From: Burkholderia sp. 4M9327F10 | GTDB taxonomy: Bacteria; Pseudomonadota; Gammaproteobacteria; Burkholderiales; Burkholderiaceae | Direction: 5' to 3' | DNA: 64,000 bases | Assembly (NCBI RefSeq): GCF_005503145.1 | Contig: NZ_SCNV01000011.1 | Span: forward strand, 104,115 to 168,114 | Shown: positions 9,126-16,569 of the stretch, piece by piece | Layout of the letters: each line of letters starts with the position of its first letter | Position numbering within the stretch: the stretch's first letter is position 1 | Translations under genes and position numbers: made by a program | The notes under the pieces: model-generated | Told to the model about the DNA's origin: nothing | Database searches by the model: none | Seen by the model: only the letters and a program-made list of their open reading frames with translations

Positions 9126-10616
9126 TTATGAATTTGCCGGCTTCGGCAGATCAGCAACAAGTCGCAAAGAGATCGACAGCTCGTCCAGCTGGAAGTGCGG
9201 GCGCAGAAACGCGACCGAACGGTACGAACCGGGTTTGCCTGGAATCTCCGAAACCTGTATGGATGCCTCGCGCAGCGGAAACTGCGCTTTCTGTTCCTGA
9301 GTGGCGTTGTCGTCGAGCAGCACGTACTGCGAGATCCAGCGGTTCAGGAACACTTCGACGTTCTGTGCCGACGCAAAGCTGCCGATCTTGTCGCGCATCA
9401 TCGCCTTCAGGTAATGCGCCACGCGCGATACCGAGAAGATGTACTGCAACTGCGCTGACAGCACGGCGTTCGCGTTCGCGCTATCGGTGCTGTACTTCTT
9501 CGGCTTCTGGACCGACTGGGCGGCGAAGAACGCGGCGTAGTCCGAGTTCTTGCAATGCACCAGCGGAATGAAGCCGAGGTCGCTCAATTCCTTTTCGCGG
9601 CGGTCGGTAATGGCGATTTCAGTCGGGCACTTCAGCGCCACTTCACCGTCGTCGGTCTTGAACGTGTGGGTGGGCAGGTCTTCGACCAGGCCGCCGCCTT
9701 CCACGCCGCGGATCGCCGCGCACCAGCCGAAATCGTCGAACGCCGCGGTCAGACGTGCCGCAAAGGCCCACGCCGCGTTGCACCACAGATACTTGCTGTG
9801 ATCCGTGCCGTCCACGTCTTCGACGAAGTTAAAGCCTTCCGCCGTCGCGCCGTCCTTCGGATTGAACGGCAGACGGCCGAGGAAGCGCGGCAGCGTCAAA
9901 CCGACATAGCGCGAATCTTCGGAGTCGCGGAACGACTTCCACTTGGCGTATTCGACCGTATCGAACACCTTGCCGAGATCGCGCGGCTTGCCTAGGTCGG
10001 CAAACGACTCGAGGCCCAGCAGTTCCGGCGAAGCCGAGGCGATGAACGGTGCGTGCGCCGCCGCGGCGACGTGCGCCATCTGCTCGATGAAATAAACGTC
10101 TTCCGGCTGGCGCGTCACTTCGAAGTCGCCGATGATCGTGCCGAACGGCGCGCCGCCGAAGGTGCCGAACTCTTCTTCGTAGACCTTCTTGAAGAGCGCG
10201 CTCTGGTCGAACTCAATCGCGTTCTTGAAGTCGCGCACCAGATCGCGCTTGGGCGCATGCAGCGCCTTGATCTTGACGGTCGCGCCGGTGTTGCTTTCCT
10301 TGCACAGGTAGTCGAGACCGCGCCACGTGCCTTCGAGGCGCTGGAATTCCGGGGCATGCATCACCGCGCTCAGTTGCGCGGAGATCAGGCGGTCGAGCTC
10401 GGCCACGCGGGCGTCGATAGTCGCCGAGAGGTTGTCCGATACGATCACCGTGCCGTCGAGCACCTGATGCACGAGCTCGCCGATCAGGTCTTTCGCGCGC
10501 GCGTGCTCCGAGTCGGACTTCGCCACCTTGCTCTTCTCGACGATCTCGTCGAGCAGCGTGGTCTCAGCGCCGCCTTGCGGGCTGGCGAGTTGGGCTGCTG
10601 CCGTTTGCTGGTTCAT
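9126..10616 (-). CDS. tssC: T6SS contractile sheath large subunit TssC (VipB/EvpB)
   Basis: At 496 residues the product has the EvpB/VipB landmarks: LEGTWRGLDYLC, the FKNAIEFDQSALFKKVYEEEFGT region, LGLPRF-like LTLPRFLGRLPF, and a C-terminal domain ending FQLDELSISLRLVADLP. With TssB it forms the contractile sheath around the Hcp tube. The gene follows tssB by 14 bp. Confidence 0.97.
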   Translation of the reverse strand: MNQQTAAAQLASPQGGAETTLLDEIVEKSKVAKSDSEHARAKDLIGELVHQVLDGTVIVSDNLSATIDARVAELDRLISAQLSAVMHAPEFQRLEGTWRGLDYLCKESNTGATVKIKALHAPKRDLVRDFKNAIEFDQSALFKKVYEEEFGTFGGAPFGTIIGDFEVTRQPEDVYFIEQMAHVAAAAHAPFIASASPELLGLESFADLGKPRDLGKVFDTVEYAKWKSFRDSEDSRYVGLTLPRFLGRLPFNPKDGATAEGFNFVEDVDGTDHSKYLWCNAAWAFAARLTAAFDDFGWCAAIRGVEGGGLVEDLPTHTFKTDDGEVALKCPTEIAITDRREKELSDLGFIPLVHCKNSDYAAFFAAQSVQKPKKYSTDSANANAVLSAQLQYIFSVSRVAHYLKAMMRDKIGSFASAQNVEVFLNRWISQYVLLDDNATQEQKAQFPLREASIQVSEIPGKPGSYRSVAFLRPHFQLDELSISLRLVADLPKPANS

Positions 10617-10630
10617 CTCACACCCCGTAC

Positions 10631-11179
10631 TTATTCGCCCTGCTGGTCTTTATCCGGCGCGCTGCCGTGCTGTTCTGCCGCCTCACCCTGGCTCTTCGCG
10701 AGGGCCTGCAGTTGCTGGGTATTGGTCAGCACTTCGCTCAGCAGGTCTTCGAGCTTGTCGTTACCGGCAAGCTTGTTGCGCAGATCGGCCAGTTTCGAGC
10801 GCGCCTCGAGCAGGCGGCGCAGCGGGTCGATCTGCGAGACCACTTCGTCCGGGTTGAAGTCGGCCATGGAACGAAAGCGCAGATCCACGGCAAACTTGCC
10901 GCCTGTTTCGCTCAGGCGATTTTCCACCTGGAAGGCGGCGCGCGGTTCGATGCCTTTCATCACGTCGTCAAAATTGTCGCGGTCGATATTCACGAACTTG
11001 CGGTCACGTAGCTTCGGCTGCTCCACCTCCGATTGCCCCGCGAGGTCGGCCACCACGCCGACGACAAACGGCAGCTCCTTGATCTCGATCGCGTCGCCAC
11101 GTTCGACCTCATAGGTCAATTGAACGCGCGGCGGCCGTACTTTTTGCAAACGTTTTTGAATACTTTCTTTCTTCGCCAT
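10631..11179 (-). CDS. tssB: T6SS contractile sheath small subunit TssB (VipA)
   Basis: The protein (182 residues) starts MAKKESIQKRLQKVRPPRVQLTYEVE and has the VipA core ELPFVVGVVADLAGQ and RKFVNIDRDNFDDVM. It pairs with TssC; its C-terminal helix is part of the site that ClpV reads in other systems. Gene order tssB-tssC-hcp is canonical. A run of acidic/Gln-rich residues forms the tail (APDKDQQGE). Confidence 0.97.
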   Translation of the reverse strand: MAKKESIQKRLQKVRPPRVQLTYEVERGDAIEIKELPFVVGVVADLAGQSEVEQPKLRDRKFVNIDRDNFDDVMKGIEPRAAFQVENRLSETGGKFAVDLRFRSMADFNPDEVVSQIDPLRRLLEARSKLADLRNKLAGNDKLEDLLSEVLTNTQQLQALAKSQGEAAEQHGSAPDKDQQGE

Positions 11180-11215
11180 CGTCGGCTCCCTGAAGCAGGT
11201 GGTCTTGCGTGTGAA

Positions 11216-11917
11216 TTAGCGAAGTGCGCTGAACGGGTCGGACGCGCCACCGCTTTGTGCTGCCTTGGCAGGCGGTGCAGCCGATGTGGCCGGTGTAGCA
11301 GGCGCAGCGGGCGCCGCAGCCGTGCCCGGTGCAGCCGCCGTGGTAGCCGCGGGACTGCTGCTGGCAACATCCGTTGCGTCCGGCTTCTTCGTCACGCGTT
11401 TCACGTAACGCTTCTTCTTGACCACCGGCTTGTCGGAGTCGTCAGGCGGGAACAAGGTTGCCTCGCCGAGCGTGTCGCGCAGTTCTTTGGCGAGCGCTTG
11501 CGCGTCGGTCTTCGCATCGCCCGCGAGCGAGGCGTCCTGACGCAGTTCGCCGAGCGACTGCGTAGCCACCCGCAGGCCGGCAACCGCCAGCACGCTCTTC
11601 GCCTGGCGATCGGTCTGATCGCGCTGCAAGGCTTCCTGCGCGGCGACGATGGCCTGGCCGTAGTGGCCCTGCGTGAACTGGATCTGCGCAATGCGCGACC
11701 ACGGCTCTTCGCGCGTCGGGTCGGTTTTGGATAACGCCTGATAAAGCGCGATGGCGCGATCCTGGTCACCCGACTTGGCTACCGTATCGGCGTCGGCCAG
11801 CGACTTGTTAAAAGCCTCCGGCGTGGTCGCGACATTGTTGCCCTGGGTTGCGCATCCGGCCATCACGCCACATGCCAACACCACCCCTGATAGTTTTACA
11901 AAGAGACGCTCTTTCAT
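11216..11917 (-). CDS. T6SS-associated TPR lipoprotein
   Basis: The first gene of the leftward T6SS unit encodes 233 residues. A lipoprotein signal (MKERLFVKLSGVVLACGVMAGC, lipobox MAGC) is followed by TPR-like helices: DQDRAIALYQALSKTDPTREEPW and GHYGQAIVAAQEALQRDQTD. The C-terminal third is low complexity: a basic patch KKKRYVKRVTKK and a long Ala/Pro/Thr-rich tract. Burkholderia T6SS clusters have a TPR lipoprotein at this place; its role is thought to be in the envelope but is not established to my knowledge. It is 36 bp upstream of tssB. Confidence 0.85.
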   Translation of the reverse strand: MKERLFVKLSGVVLACGVMAGCATQGNNVATTPEAFNKSLADADTVAKSGDQDRAIALYQALSKTDPTREEPWSRIAQIQFTQGHYGQAIVAAQEALQRDQTDRQAKSVLAVAGLRVATQSLGELRQDASLAGDAKTDAQALAKELRDTLGEATLFPPDDSDKPVVKKKRYVKRVTKKPDATDVASSSPAATTAAAPGTAAAPAAPATPATSAAPPAKAAQSGGASDPFSALR

Positions 11918-11991
11918 CGCTTTTTCACCGACGTGCGAGTTTTTTAATTCAAGGAGAAACCGGAGTTTTGCTTTGCTTCAAGTGCGCGGGT

Positions 11992-12020
11992 ATAGTACAG
12001 GGCAATTTTTGATAATTCAA
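11992..12020 (-). promoter_or_regulatory. Predicted sigma70-type promoter of the leftward T6SS unit
   Basis: On the complement a -35 box TTGAAT (12015-12020) and a -10 box TACTAT (11992-11997) are separated by exactly 17 bp. Transcription would begin about 11985, some 70 bp before the TPR lipoprotein start. The region is AT-rich compared with its surroundings. Prediction by eye only. Confidence 0.5.
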
Positions 12021-12182
12021 CTTTCGTGTAACAAAGCATTGCATGAAAAAACGGTGAGCGCATCAGGCAAGCACACAAATAAGAAATAGTTTCCGGGCGA
12101 AATGTCCGGTGTTCTTTGGGGTGGAAAAATTTTCCGGGCATTCGGACGGTGTAGCGCGAGCAATCAATGCATTTTGCATAGA

Positions 12183-12211
12183 TTGACGGCACTGCGCCGA
12201 TTCGGTTTAAG
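12183..12211 (+). promoter_or_regulatory. Predicted sigma70-type promoter of tssJKL
   Basis: A -35 box TTGACG (12183-12188) and a -10-like TTTAAG (12206-12211) lie 17 bp apart, about 50 bp upstream of the tssJ ATG. The -10 is weak. It is the best match I see in the 344-bp divergent region. I found no convincing sigma54 (GG-N10-GC) element there. Confidence 0.4.
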
Positions 12212-12234
12212 TTAATGGCGATTTGACCGGGGGG

Positions 12235-12255
12235 CGATCGGCAAAGAACCGATCG
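12235..12255 (+). promoter_or_regulatory. Inverted repeat abutting the tssJ ribosome binding site
   Basis: Perfect 7-bp arms CGATCGG (12235-12241) and CCGATCG (12249-12255) flank a 7-nt loop. The right arm runs directly into GGGGTAA just before the ATG at 12262, so a folded mRNA would cover the start region. It may be a translational control hairpin or a protein-binding palindrome. Confidence 0.45.
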
Positions 12256-12261
12256 GGGTAA

Positions 12262-12876
12262 ATGAATTTGCATTTTATTCGCTATGCATCGTTGCTGGCT
12301 GCCTGCACGGCCCTCGCCGGTTGCGCCGCGGCCCTGCCGGTGCTGGGGTCGGCTGCCTCCGCCGCCCTGCAGGCCACCGGCATCAGCAAGCCCGACGTGC
12401 CGGACGCCCAGAAGCCGCCGCGCAATATCGGGCTGACGCTGTATGCCGCGCAGAACCTGAACGCCGCGACCGACCAGAAACCGCTGGCGCTGGTCGTGCG
12501 GCTGTATGTGCTGAAAGACCCGACCTCATTCCAGCAGGCGCCGTTTGACACCTTCACGGACCCCGACAAGGAGAAAAGCACCTTGGGCGGCGATTTGCTC
12601 GGCGTGCGCGAAGTCACATTGATTCCCGGCCAGCACTACACGGTCACCGAGAAAGTCTCGCGTGAAGCGCAGGCATTCGGTATCGTCGCGCTATTCCGCG
12701 ATCCGGCTATGCAGCGTTGGAAATTCGCCTTCGACCCGGCGAAGTCCGAGAAATCCGGCATAATGGTCGGCCTGCATAACTGCGCAATGACTGTTACGAA
12801 CGGCACTGTGATCCCGCCTGAACAGGGATTGCCCGTTCAATCGCTGAATATGCTGTCCTCGGTCAGTTGCGGATAA
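12262..12876 (+). CDS. tssJ: T6SS outer-membrane lipoprotein TssJ
   Basis: The 204-residue product has a signal peptide with lipobox LAGC (Cys at residue 21), then a long Ala-rich linker and a beta-sandwich-like domain with NIGLTLYAAQNLNA, LVVRLYVLKDPTSF, and LIPGQHYTVTEKV typical of the VasD/Lip family. TssJ anchors the membrane complex in the outer membrane and binds TssM. It opens the rightward unit. Its partner TssM is not in the window. Confidence 0.92.
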   Translation: MNLHFIRYASLLAACTALAGCAAALPVLGSAASAALQATGISKPDVPDAQKPPRNIGLTLYAAQNLNAATDQKPLALVVRLYVLKDPTSFQQAPFDTFTDPDKEKSTLGGDLLGVREVTLIPGQHYTVTEKVSREAQAFGIVALFRDPAMQRWKFAFDPAKSEKSGIMVGLHNCAMTVTNGTVIPPEQGLPVQSLNMLSSVSCG

Positions 12877-12995
12877 GGCGGGCATAAGATGCGTTTGAAT
12901 GGCGATTTAACCGTTTTTGTTGATTTAACAATTGCCGAGCCCGAATTGGCTATCACCGGGCACGCAACCCGCTTGACGCATATAACAGGTTTGAG

Positions 12996-14342
12996 ATGAG
13001 TTATTCCGCAAAGGTGCTCTGGGGGGAAGGCCTGTTTTTGAGGCCGCAGCATTTTCAGCGTCAGGACGCCTACCATGAGGCGCGCCTGTTCGAATCGATT
13101 CAGGCTATCCAGCCCTACAACTGGGGCGTGCGCTCGGTGCGCTTCGACCGCGATGCGCTCGGCAGCAATGTGCTGCGCGTGAGCGAACTGTCGCTGGTGT
13201 TTCCGGACGGCGCGCTGTATTCGGCCCCGCAGGCGGACGATCTGCCGCCGCCCATCGCGCTCGACACGCTGCCCGACGGCATCAACGAATTTACCTTTTA
13301 TCTGGCGCTGCATCCGCTGCGCGAGACCGGCGCCAACTACTCGCCCGACAGCAACGCAGGCTTCGTCGCGCGTTACATCAGCGAACAGGCGCCGGTGGCC
13401 GATCATTTCACGGACGCGGCGGAAGCCGACGTCACATTCCTGAAAACCAGCGTCAAGCTGATCGCCCATAGCGAGCCGCGCGACCAGCTGCTCTCGGTGC
13501 CGCTGGCGCGGGTGCGCCGCACTGCGACCTCGGGCTTCGAGTTCGACGACAGCTTCGTGCCGCCCTCGCTCGCCATCGAGGCTTCGCCGATCCTGCATCA
13601 GCGCCTGCGCCAGCTGATCGACGCGCTGCAGGCCAAGGTGAACGCGCTGTACGGCTTCCACCGCGAGCCCACCAAGAACATCATCGAATTCCGCTCGGGC
13701 GATATCGCCTCGTTCTGGCTGCTGCATACCGCAAGCGCGGCGTTTGCGTCGCTCGCCCACCTGTACCAGCATGCGGCGCTGCATCCGGAGCGGCTGTTCC
13801 AGGAACTGCTGCGTCTCGCCGGCCAGTTGATGACCTTCTCGAAGGGCTACGCGCTCGCCGACCTGCCGCCCTATCGTCACGACGATCCGGGTCCTGGCTT
13901 CGCCCGCCTCGATACGATCCTGCGCGATCTGCTGGAAACGGTGATCTCCACGCGTTACTTCGCGATTGCCCTCGACGAAGTGCGGCCGTCGTTCCATGTG
14001 GGCCGCCTCGATTCCGGCAAGATCGACGACAAGACGATGTTCTATATCGCGGTGTCGGCCGATATGCCCACGGTCGAGCTGGTCGAAGCGGTACCGGCAC
14101 GCTTCAAGGTGGGCGCGCCGGACGACGTCGACAAGCTGGTGCTCTCGGCCATGCCCGGTGTGCGCCTGGTCTATACGCCGCAGGTGCCGCCCGCCATTCC
14201 GGTGCGCCCCGGCGCCTGCTACTTCTCCTTTGAATCGCGCGGCGCGCTGTATGACCGCATGCTGCAGGCCCAGTCGGCAATGATCTACACGCCCTCTGGA
14301 ATCAACGATCTCAAACTCGAACTGATCGCGGTTACATCATGA
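12996..14342 (+). CDS. tssK: T6SS baseplate-membrane adaptor TssK (ImpJ/VasE)
   Basis: This 448-residue protein starts MSYSAKVLWGEGLFLRPQHFQRQD, the signature TssK N-terminus, and contains the later GACYFSFE segment near the C-terminal domain. TssK trimers link the baseplate wedges to TssL/TssM. It follows tssJ by 119 bp and its stop overlaps the tssL start in ATGA, indicating coupled translation. Confidence 0.97.
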   Translation: MSYSAKVLWGEGLFLRPQHFQRQDAYHEARLFESIQAIQPYNWGVRSVRFDRDALGSNVLRVSELSLVFPDGALYSAPQADDLPPPIALDTLPDGINEFTFYLALHPLRETGANYSPDSNAGFVARYISEQAPVADHFTDAAEADVTFLKTSVKLIAHSEPRDQLLSVPLARVRRTATSGFEFDDSFVPPSLAIEASPILHQRLRQLIDALQAKVNALYGFHREPTKNIIEFRSGDIASFWLLHTASAAFASLAHLYQHAALHPERLFQELLRLAGQLMTFSKGYALADLPPYRHDDPGPGFARLDTILRDLLETVISTRYFAIALDEVRPSFHVGRLDSGKIDDKTMFYIAVSADMPTVELVEAVPARFKVGAPDDVDKLVLSAMPGVRLVYTPQVPPAIPVRPGACYFSFESRGALYDRMLQAQSAMIYTPSGINDLKLELIAVTS

Positions 14343-15118
14343 GCTACGCGCCCTCCCTCTTTGGCGGCCCCACGCCGGCCGCCACGCCCGCCCCGACGGT
14401 CGAGCCCTCCTACCAGGTGCGCTCGCTGCTCGATCTGCTGTACGACGGCTTCTTCATGCTGTTCCTGCTGAAGAACGGCCGCGAGCCGGGCGACGCCGCG
14501 GAATTCAGCCAGCGCATCCAGCAGTTTCTGGGGGATTTCGAGCGCGGCGCGAAAAAACTCAACGCCTCGGCCGACGACGTGTATGCGTCGAAGTTTGCGT
14601 TTTGCGCGGCGGTCGACGAATGCGTGCTCTCATCGACGTTCAAGATCCGCACGGAGTGGGAGCGCCGGCCGCTGCAACTGATCCTGTTCGGCGAGCAGCT
14701 CGCGGGCGAGAAGTTCTTCCACTACCTCGAAGAATGCCGCGCACAGGGTGCGGCGCGCCTGCAATCGCTCGAGGTGTTTCATATGTGCCTGCTGCTCGGC
14801 TTTCAGGGCAAGTACCTGCTGGAAGGGCCGGAGAAGCTCGCGTATCTGACGGCGCGGATCGGCGACGAAATCGCGCATATGAAGGGCAAGCGCGCGCAGT
14901 TCGCGCCGCACTGGCCGCTGCCGGACCAGGTGGCGCACCGCCTGAAGCGCGAGGTGCCGCTGTGGAGCATCGGCGCGGTGTTTGCGCTGGTGGGGTTGTT
15001 GGCTTACCTGGGCCTGAACAACTATCTGCGCGACACGACACTGCATACGCTCGCGCCGTACTCGCAGATCATCAAGCTCGGTCCGCAATCGGCCAATCTG
15101 ACGATCTCGCTGCCGTAA
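14339..15118 (+). CDS. tssL: T6SS inner-membrane protein TssL (DotU family), short form
   Basis: The protein has 259 residues: a Pro/Ala-rich N-terminus, the DotU cytoplasmic domain (LDLLYDGFFMLFLLKNG, YASKFAFCAAVDE, LEVFHMCLLLGFQGKY) and one transmembrane helix (about 206-226: GAVFALVGLLAYLGLNNYL). Only about 30 residues follow, so there is no peptidoglycan-binding OmpA-like domain. TssL is a tail-anchored part of the membrane complex. The 3' end overlaps a convergent small ORF by 47 bp. No tssM follows, unlike many clusters. Confidence 0.94.
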   Translation: MSYAPSLFGGPTPAATPAPTVEPSYQVRSLLDLLYDGFFMLFLLKNGREPGDAAEFSQRIQQFLGDFERGAKKLNASADDVYASKFAFCAAVDECVLSSTFKIRTEWERRPLQLILFGEQLAGEKFFHYLEECRAQGAARLQSLEVFHMCLLLGFQGKYLLEGPEKLAYLTARIGDEIAHMKGKRAQFAPHWPLPDQVAHRLKREVPLWSIGAVFALVGLLAYLGLNNYLRDTTLHTLAPYSQIIKLGPQSANLTISLP

Positions 15119-15410
15119 CCTCGGCTTCACAAGCGTCGCGAGATCCACGAGCGCCGCGGGCGGCTCGCACGCGCGCCTCGTTCACGAGGCGCGCCAGCGT
15201 CGGCGGGCTCATACGCTCGGCTATTTCGCGCACATACTCGTGGTGACGGGCATCGAGCGCGGCGTGTAAATGCCGCGCCTGCAGATAGCGCAGCAAGGCG
15301 ATGCGCCGGTGCCCGAGCGCCATGCTTTGCTCCAGCAAGGCGAGCGCAGCGGCGCTATCGCCCGCTTCATAGGCGCGCTTCAGAAGCTCAGCGGTGTGGG
15401 CGCGCGGCAT
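15072..15410 (-). CDS. Small helical protein of unknown function at the end of the sox operon
   Basis: Starting at ATG 15408-15410 this gives 112 residues, Ala/Arg/Leu-rich and predicted mostly helical (HTAELLKRAYEAGDSAAALALLEQ and LRYLQARHLHAALDARHHEYVREIAERM). I do not recognise a family. It lies 47 bp after the folB-like gene on the same strand, so it is probably the last gene of the sdaA-sox transcript, and its 3' end overlaps the tssL 3' end by 47 bp tail to tail. The last 35 residues fall partly in the overlap and look compositional, so the gene could be shorter or not real. Confidence 0.45.
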   Translation of the reverse strand: MPRAHTAELLKRAYEAGDSAAALALLEQSMALGHRRIALLRYLQARHLHAALDARHHEYVREIAERMSPPTLARLVNEARVRAARGARGSRDACEAEVTAARSSDWPIADRA

Positions 15411-15457
15411 GGGTATTCGCCTCGTTCCTCGTTCCTCGTTGTGCCAGAGCGGCCCGG

Positions 15458-15922
15458 CTAGCGCGCCGCCACGACAGCCTGCACGCTGACGCGGGCGCGC
15501 AAGGCGTCGTAGTCCGCTCGCGTCCAATCCAGTTCAACGCCAATGCGGCGCGTGCCTTCGCGGATTTTCGGCTTGTGCAGCGCAAGCGTAAGCGCGTCGA
15601 GCGCGGGCCACTCGCGAAACGACAGTTCCGCCAGTTCGACGGCCAGGGTCTCCAGCAGCCGCGTATGCGGCTTGTCCGCCAGAAACGCGCTGACGCGCTC
15701 GCAATAGCGCTCATAGTCGATCATCGCGTGCGCCCCCTCCTCCGACGGCTCGCCGCGGTAAATCAGGCTGGCATCGATCACGACCGGTTGCGGTGCGGCG
15801 TACTCGTGCGCATGCAGGCCGATGCGCGTCGCGACCACCAGCTCGTCGATCAACACGCGCCAGCCGCGCCCGTGGCGCGGCGGTGCGGAAAACGGCGCCA
15901 GCGCGTCTTCATAGGGCTTCAC
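15458..15922 (-). CDS. Dihydroneopterin aldolase-like protein (FolB family) of the sarcosine operon
   Basis: A GTG start at 15920-15922 is embedded in GTGA with the soxG stop, a strong sign of coupled translation, giving 154 residues. The FolB/FolX core is visible: VLIDELVVATRIGLHAHE, then IDYERYC, TRLLETLAVELAEL and LHKPKI. These keep the Tyr, Glu and Lys that align with catalytic residues of dihydroneopterin aldolase (alignment from memory). In this operon the enzyme is unlikely to be the main folate gene; sarcosine oxidase makes methylene-tetrahydrofolate, so a pterin-related or one-carbon role is plausible. Confidence 0.75.
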   Translation of the reverse strand: MKPYEDALAPFSAPPRHGRGWRVLIDELVVATRIGLHAHEYAAPQPVVIDASLIYRGEPSEEGAHAMIDYERYCERVSAFLADKPHTRLLETLAVELAELSFREWPALDALTLALHKPKIREGTRRIGVELDWTRADYDALRARVSVQAVVAAR

Positions 15923-16569
15923 GATAGCAGCGGCTCGGCCGCGTCGAGCATGATCCGGCAGAAGTAGTCGGCAAAGCTGCGGCGCACGACCAGTTCGAAG
16001 CTGTCGCCGCTGAGCGGAACCAGCACGATAGAAGCCTTGAAGTAATGGCTCTGCGCACATTGCCCCGGAGCGAACACGCGGGGATGAAGATCGAGCGGAC
16101 AGCCGCGCGCCAGCACCTCGCGCACTTTCTCGCCGCTCACTTCGAGCACCGTATAGCCGCTGCCGATATCCACCGCCGAGGCGAACTGCCCCGCCAGCGC
16201 CTGCCTCAGTTTCGCCTCGAGCGCCGCGCCCTGTGGCTGATGCGAGCGCACCAGCCACTCGTCCGGGCCGAGCCACAGCACGTCGTAGCCGTTACCGCGC
16301 GCCACCGTGTTCGGTTTGGCGGGCGGCAGGCAACCGGTCACGCTTTCCACCGCACCGGCGAAGGCCGGATCGCTCGCCTCGCCGCGCAGATTGACGAGCT
16401 CGCGAAACGGCCGCTCGCTCAAGCTGAACTTCTTCGACGCACCGGCCTGGTGTGCCTTCAGCAGATCGCCCACGCCCGCCAGCGGCGACTCCTGCCACAC
16501 CTCGCCGGCCGCGCGCTGCACGAGTGCCGAAGGCGCGCCCGGCGCATTGCTTCTTGCTTCATTCCACAT
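15919..16569 (-). CDS. soxG: Sarcosine oxidase gamma subunit
   Basis: The product of 216 residues starts MWNEARSNAPG and shows the SoxG features SPLAG near the N-terminus, VLWLGPDEWLV, and RGCPLDLHPRVFAPGQCAQSHY followed by FELVVRRSFADYF. SoxG is the small GcvT-related subunit of heterotetrameric sarcosine oxidase, helping bind folate with SoxA. It overlaps the soxA end by 11 bp and the folB-like start by 4 bp. Confidence 0.93.
   Translation of the reverse strand: MWNEARSNAPGAPSALVQRAAGEVWQESPLAGVGDLLKAHQAGASKKFSLSERPFRELVNLRGEASDPAFAGAVESVTGCLPPAKPNTVARGNGYDVLWLGPDEWLVRSHQPQGAALEAKLRQALAGQFASAVDIGSGYTVLEVSGEKVREVLARGCPLDLHPRVFAPGQCAQSHYFKASIVLVPLSGDSFELVVRRSFADYFCRIMLDAAEPLLS

Noticed and set aside
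11918..12261. Sigma54 promoter for the T6SS units
   Set aside because: I looked for GG-N10-GC in both directions and saw no convincing match; sigma70-like boxes fit better.
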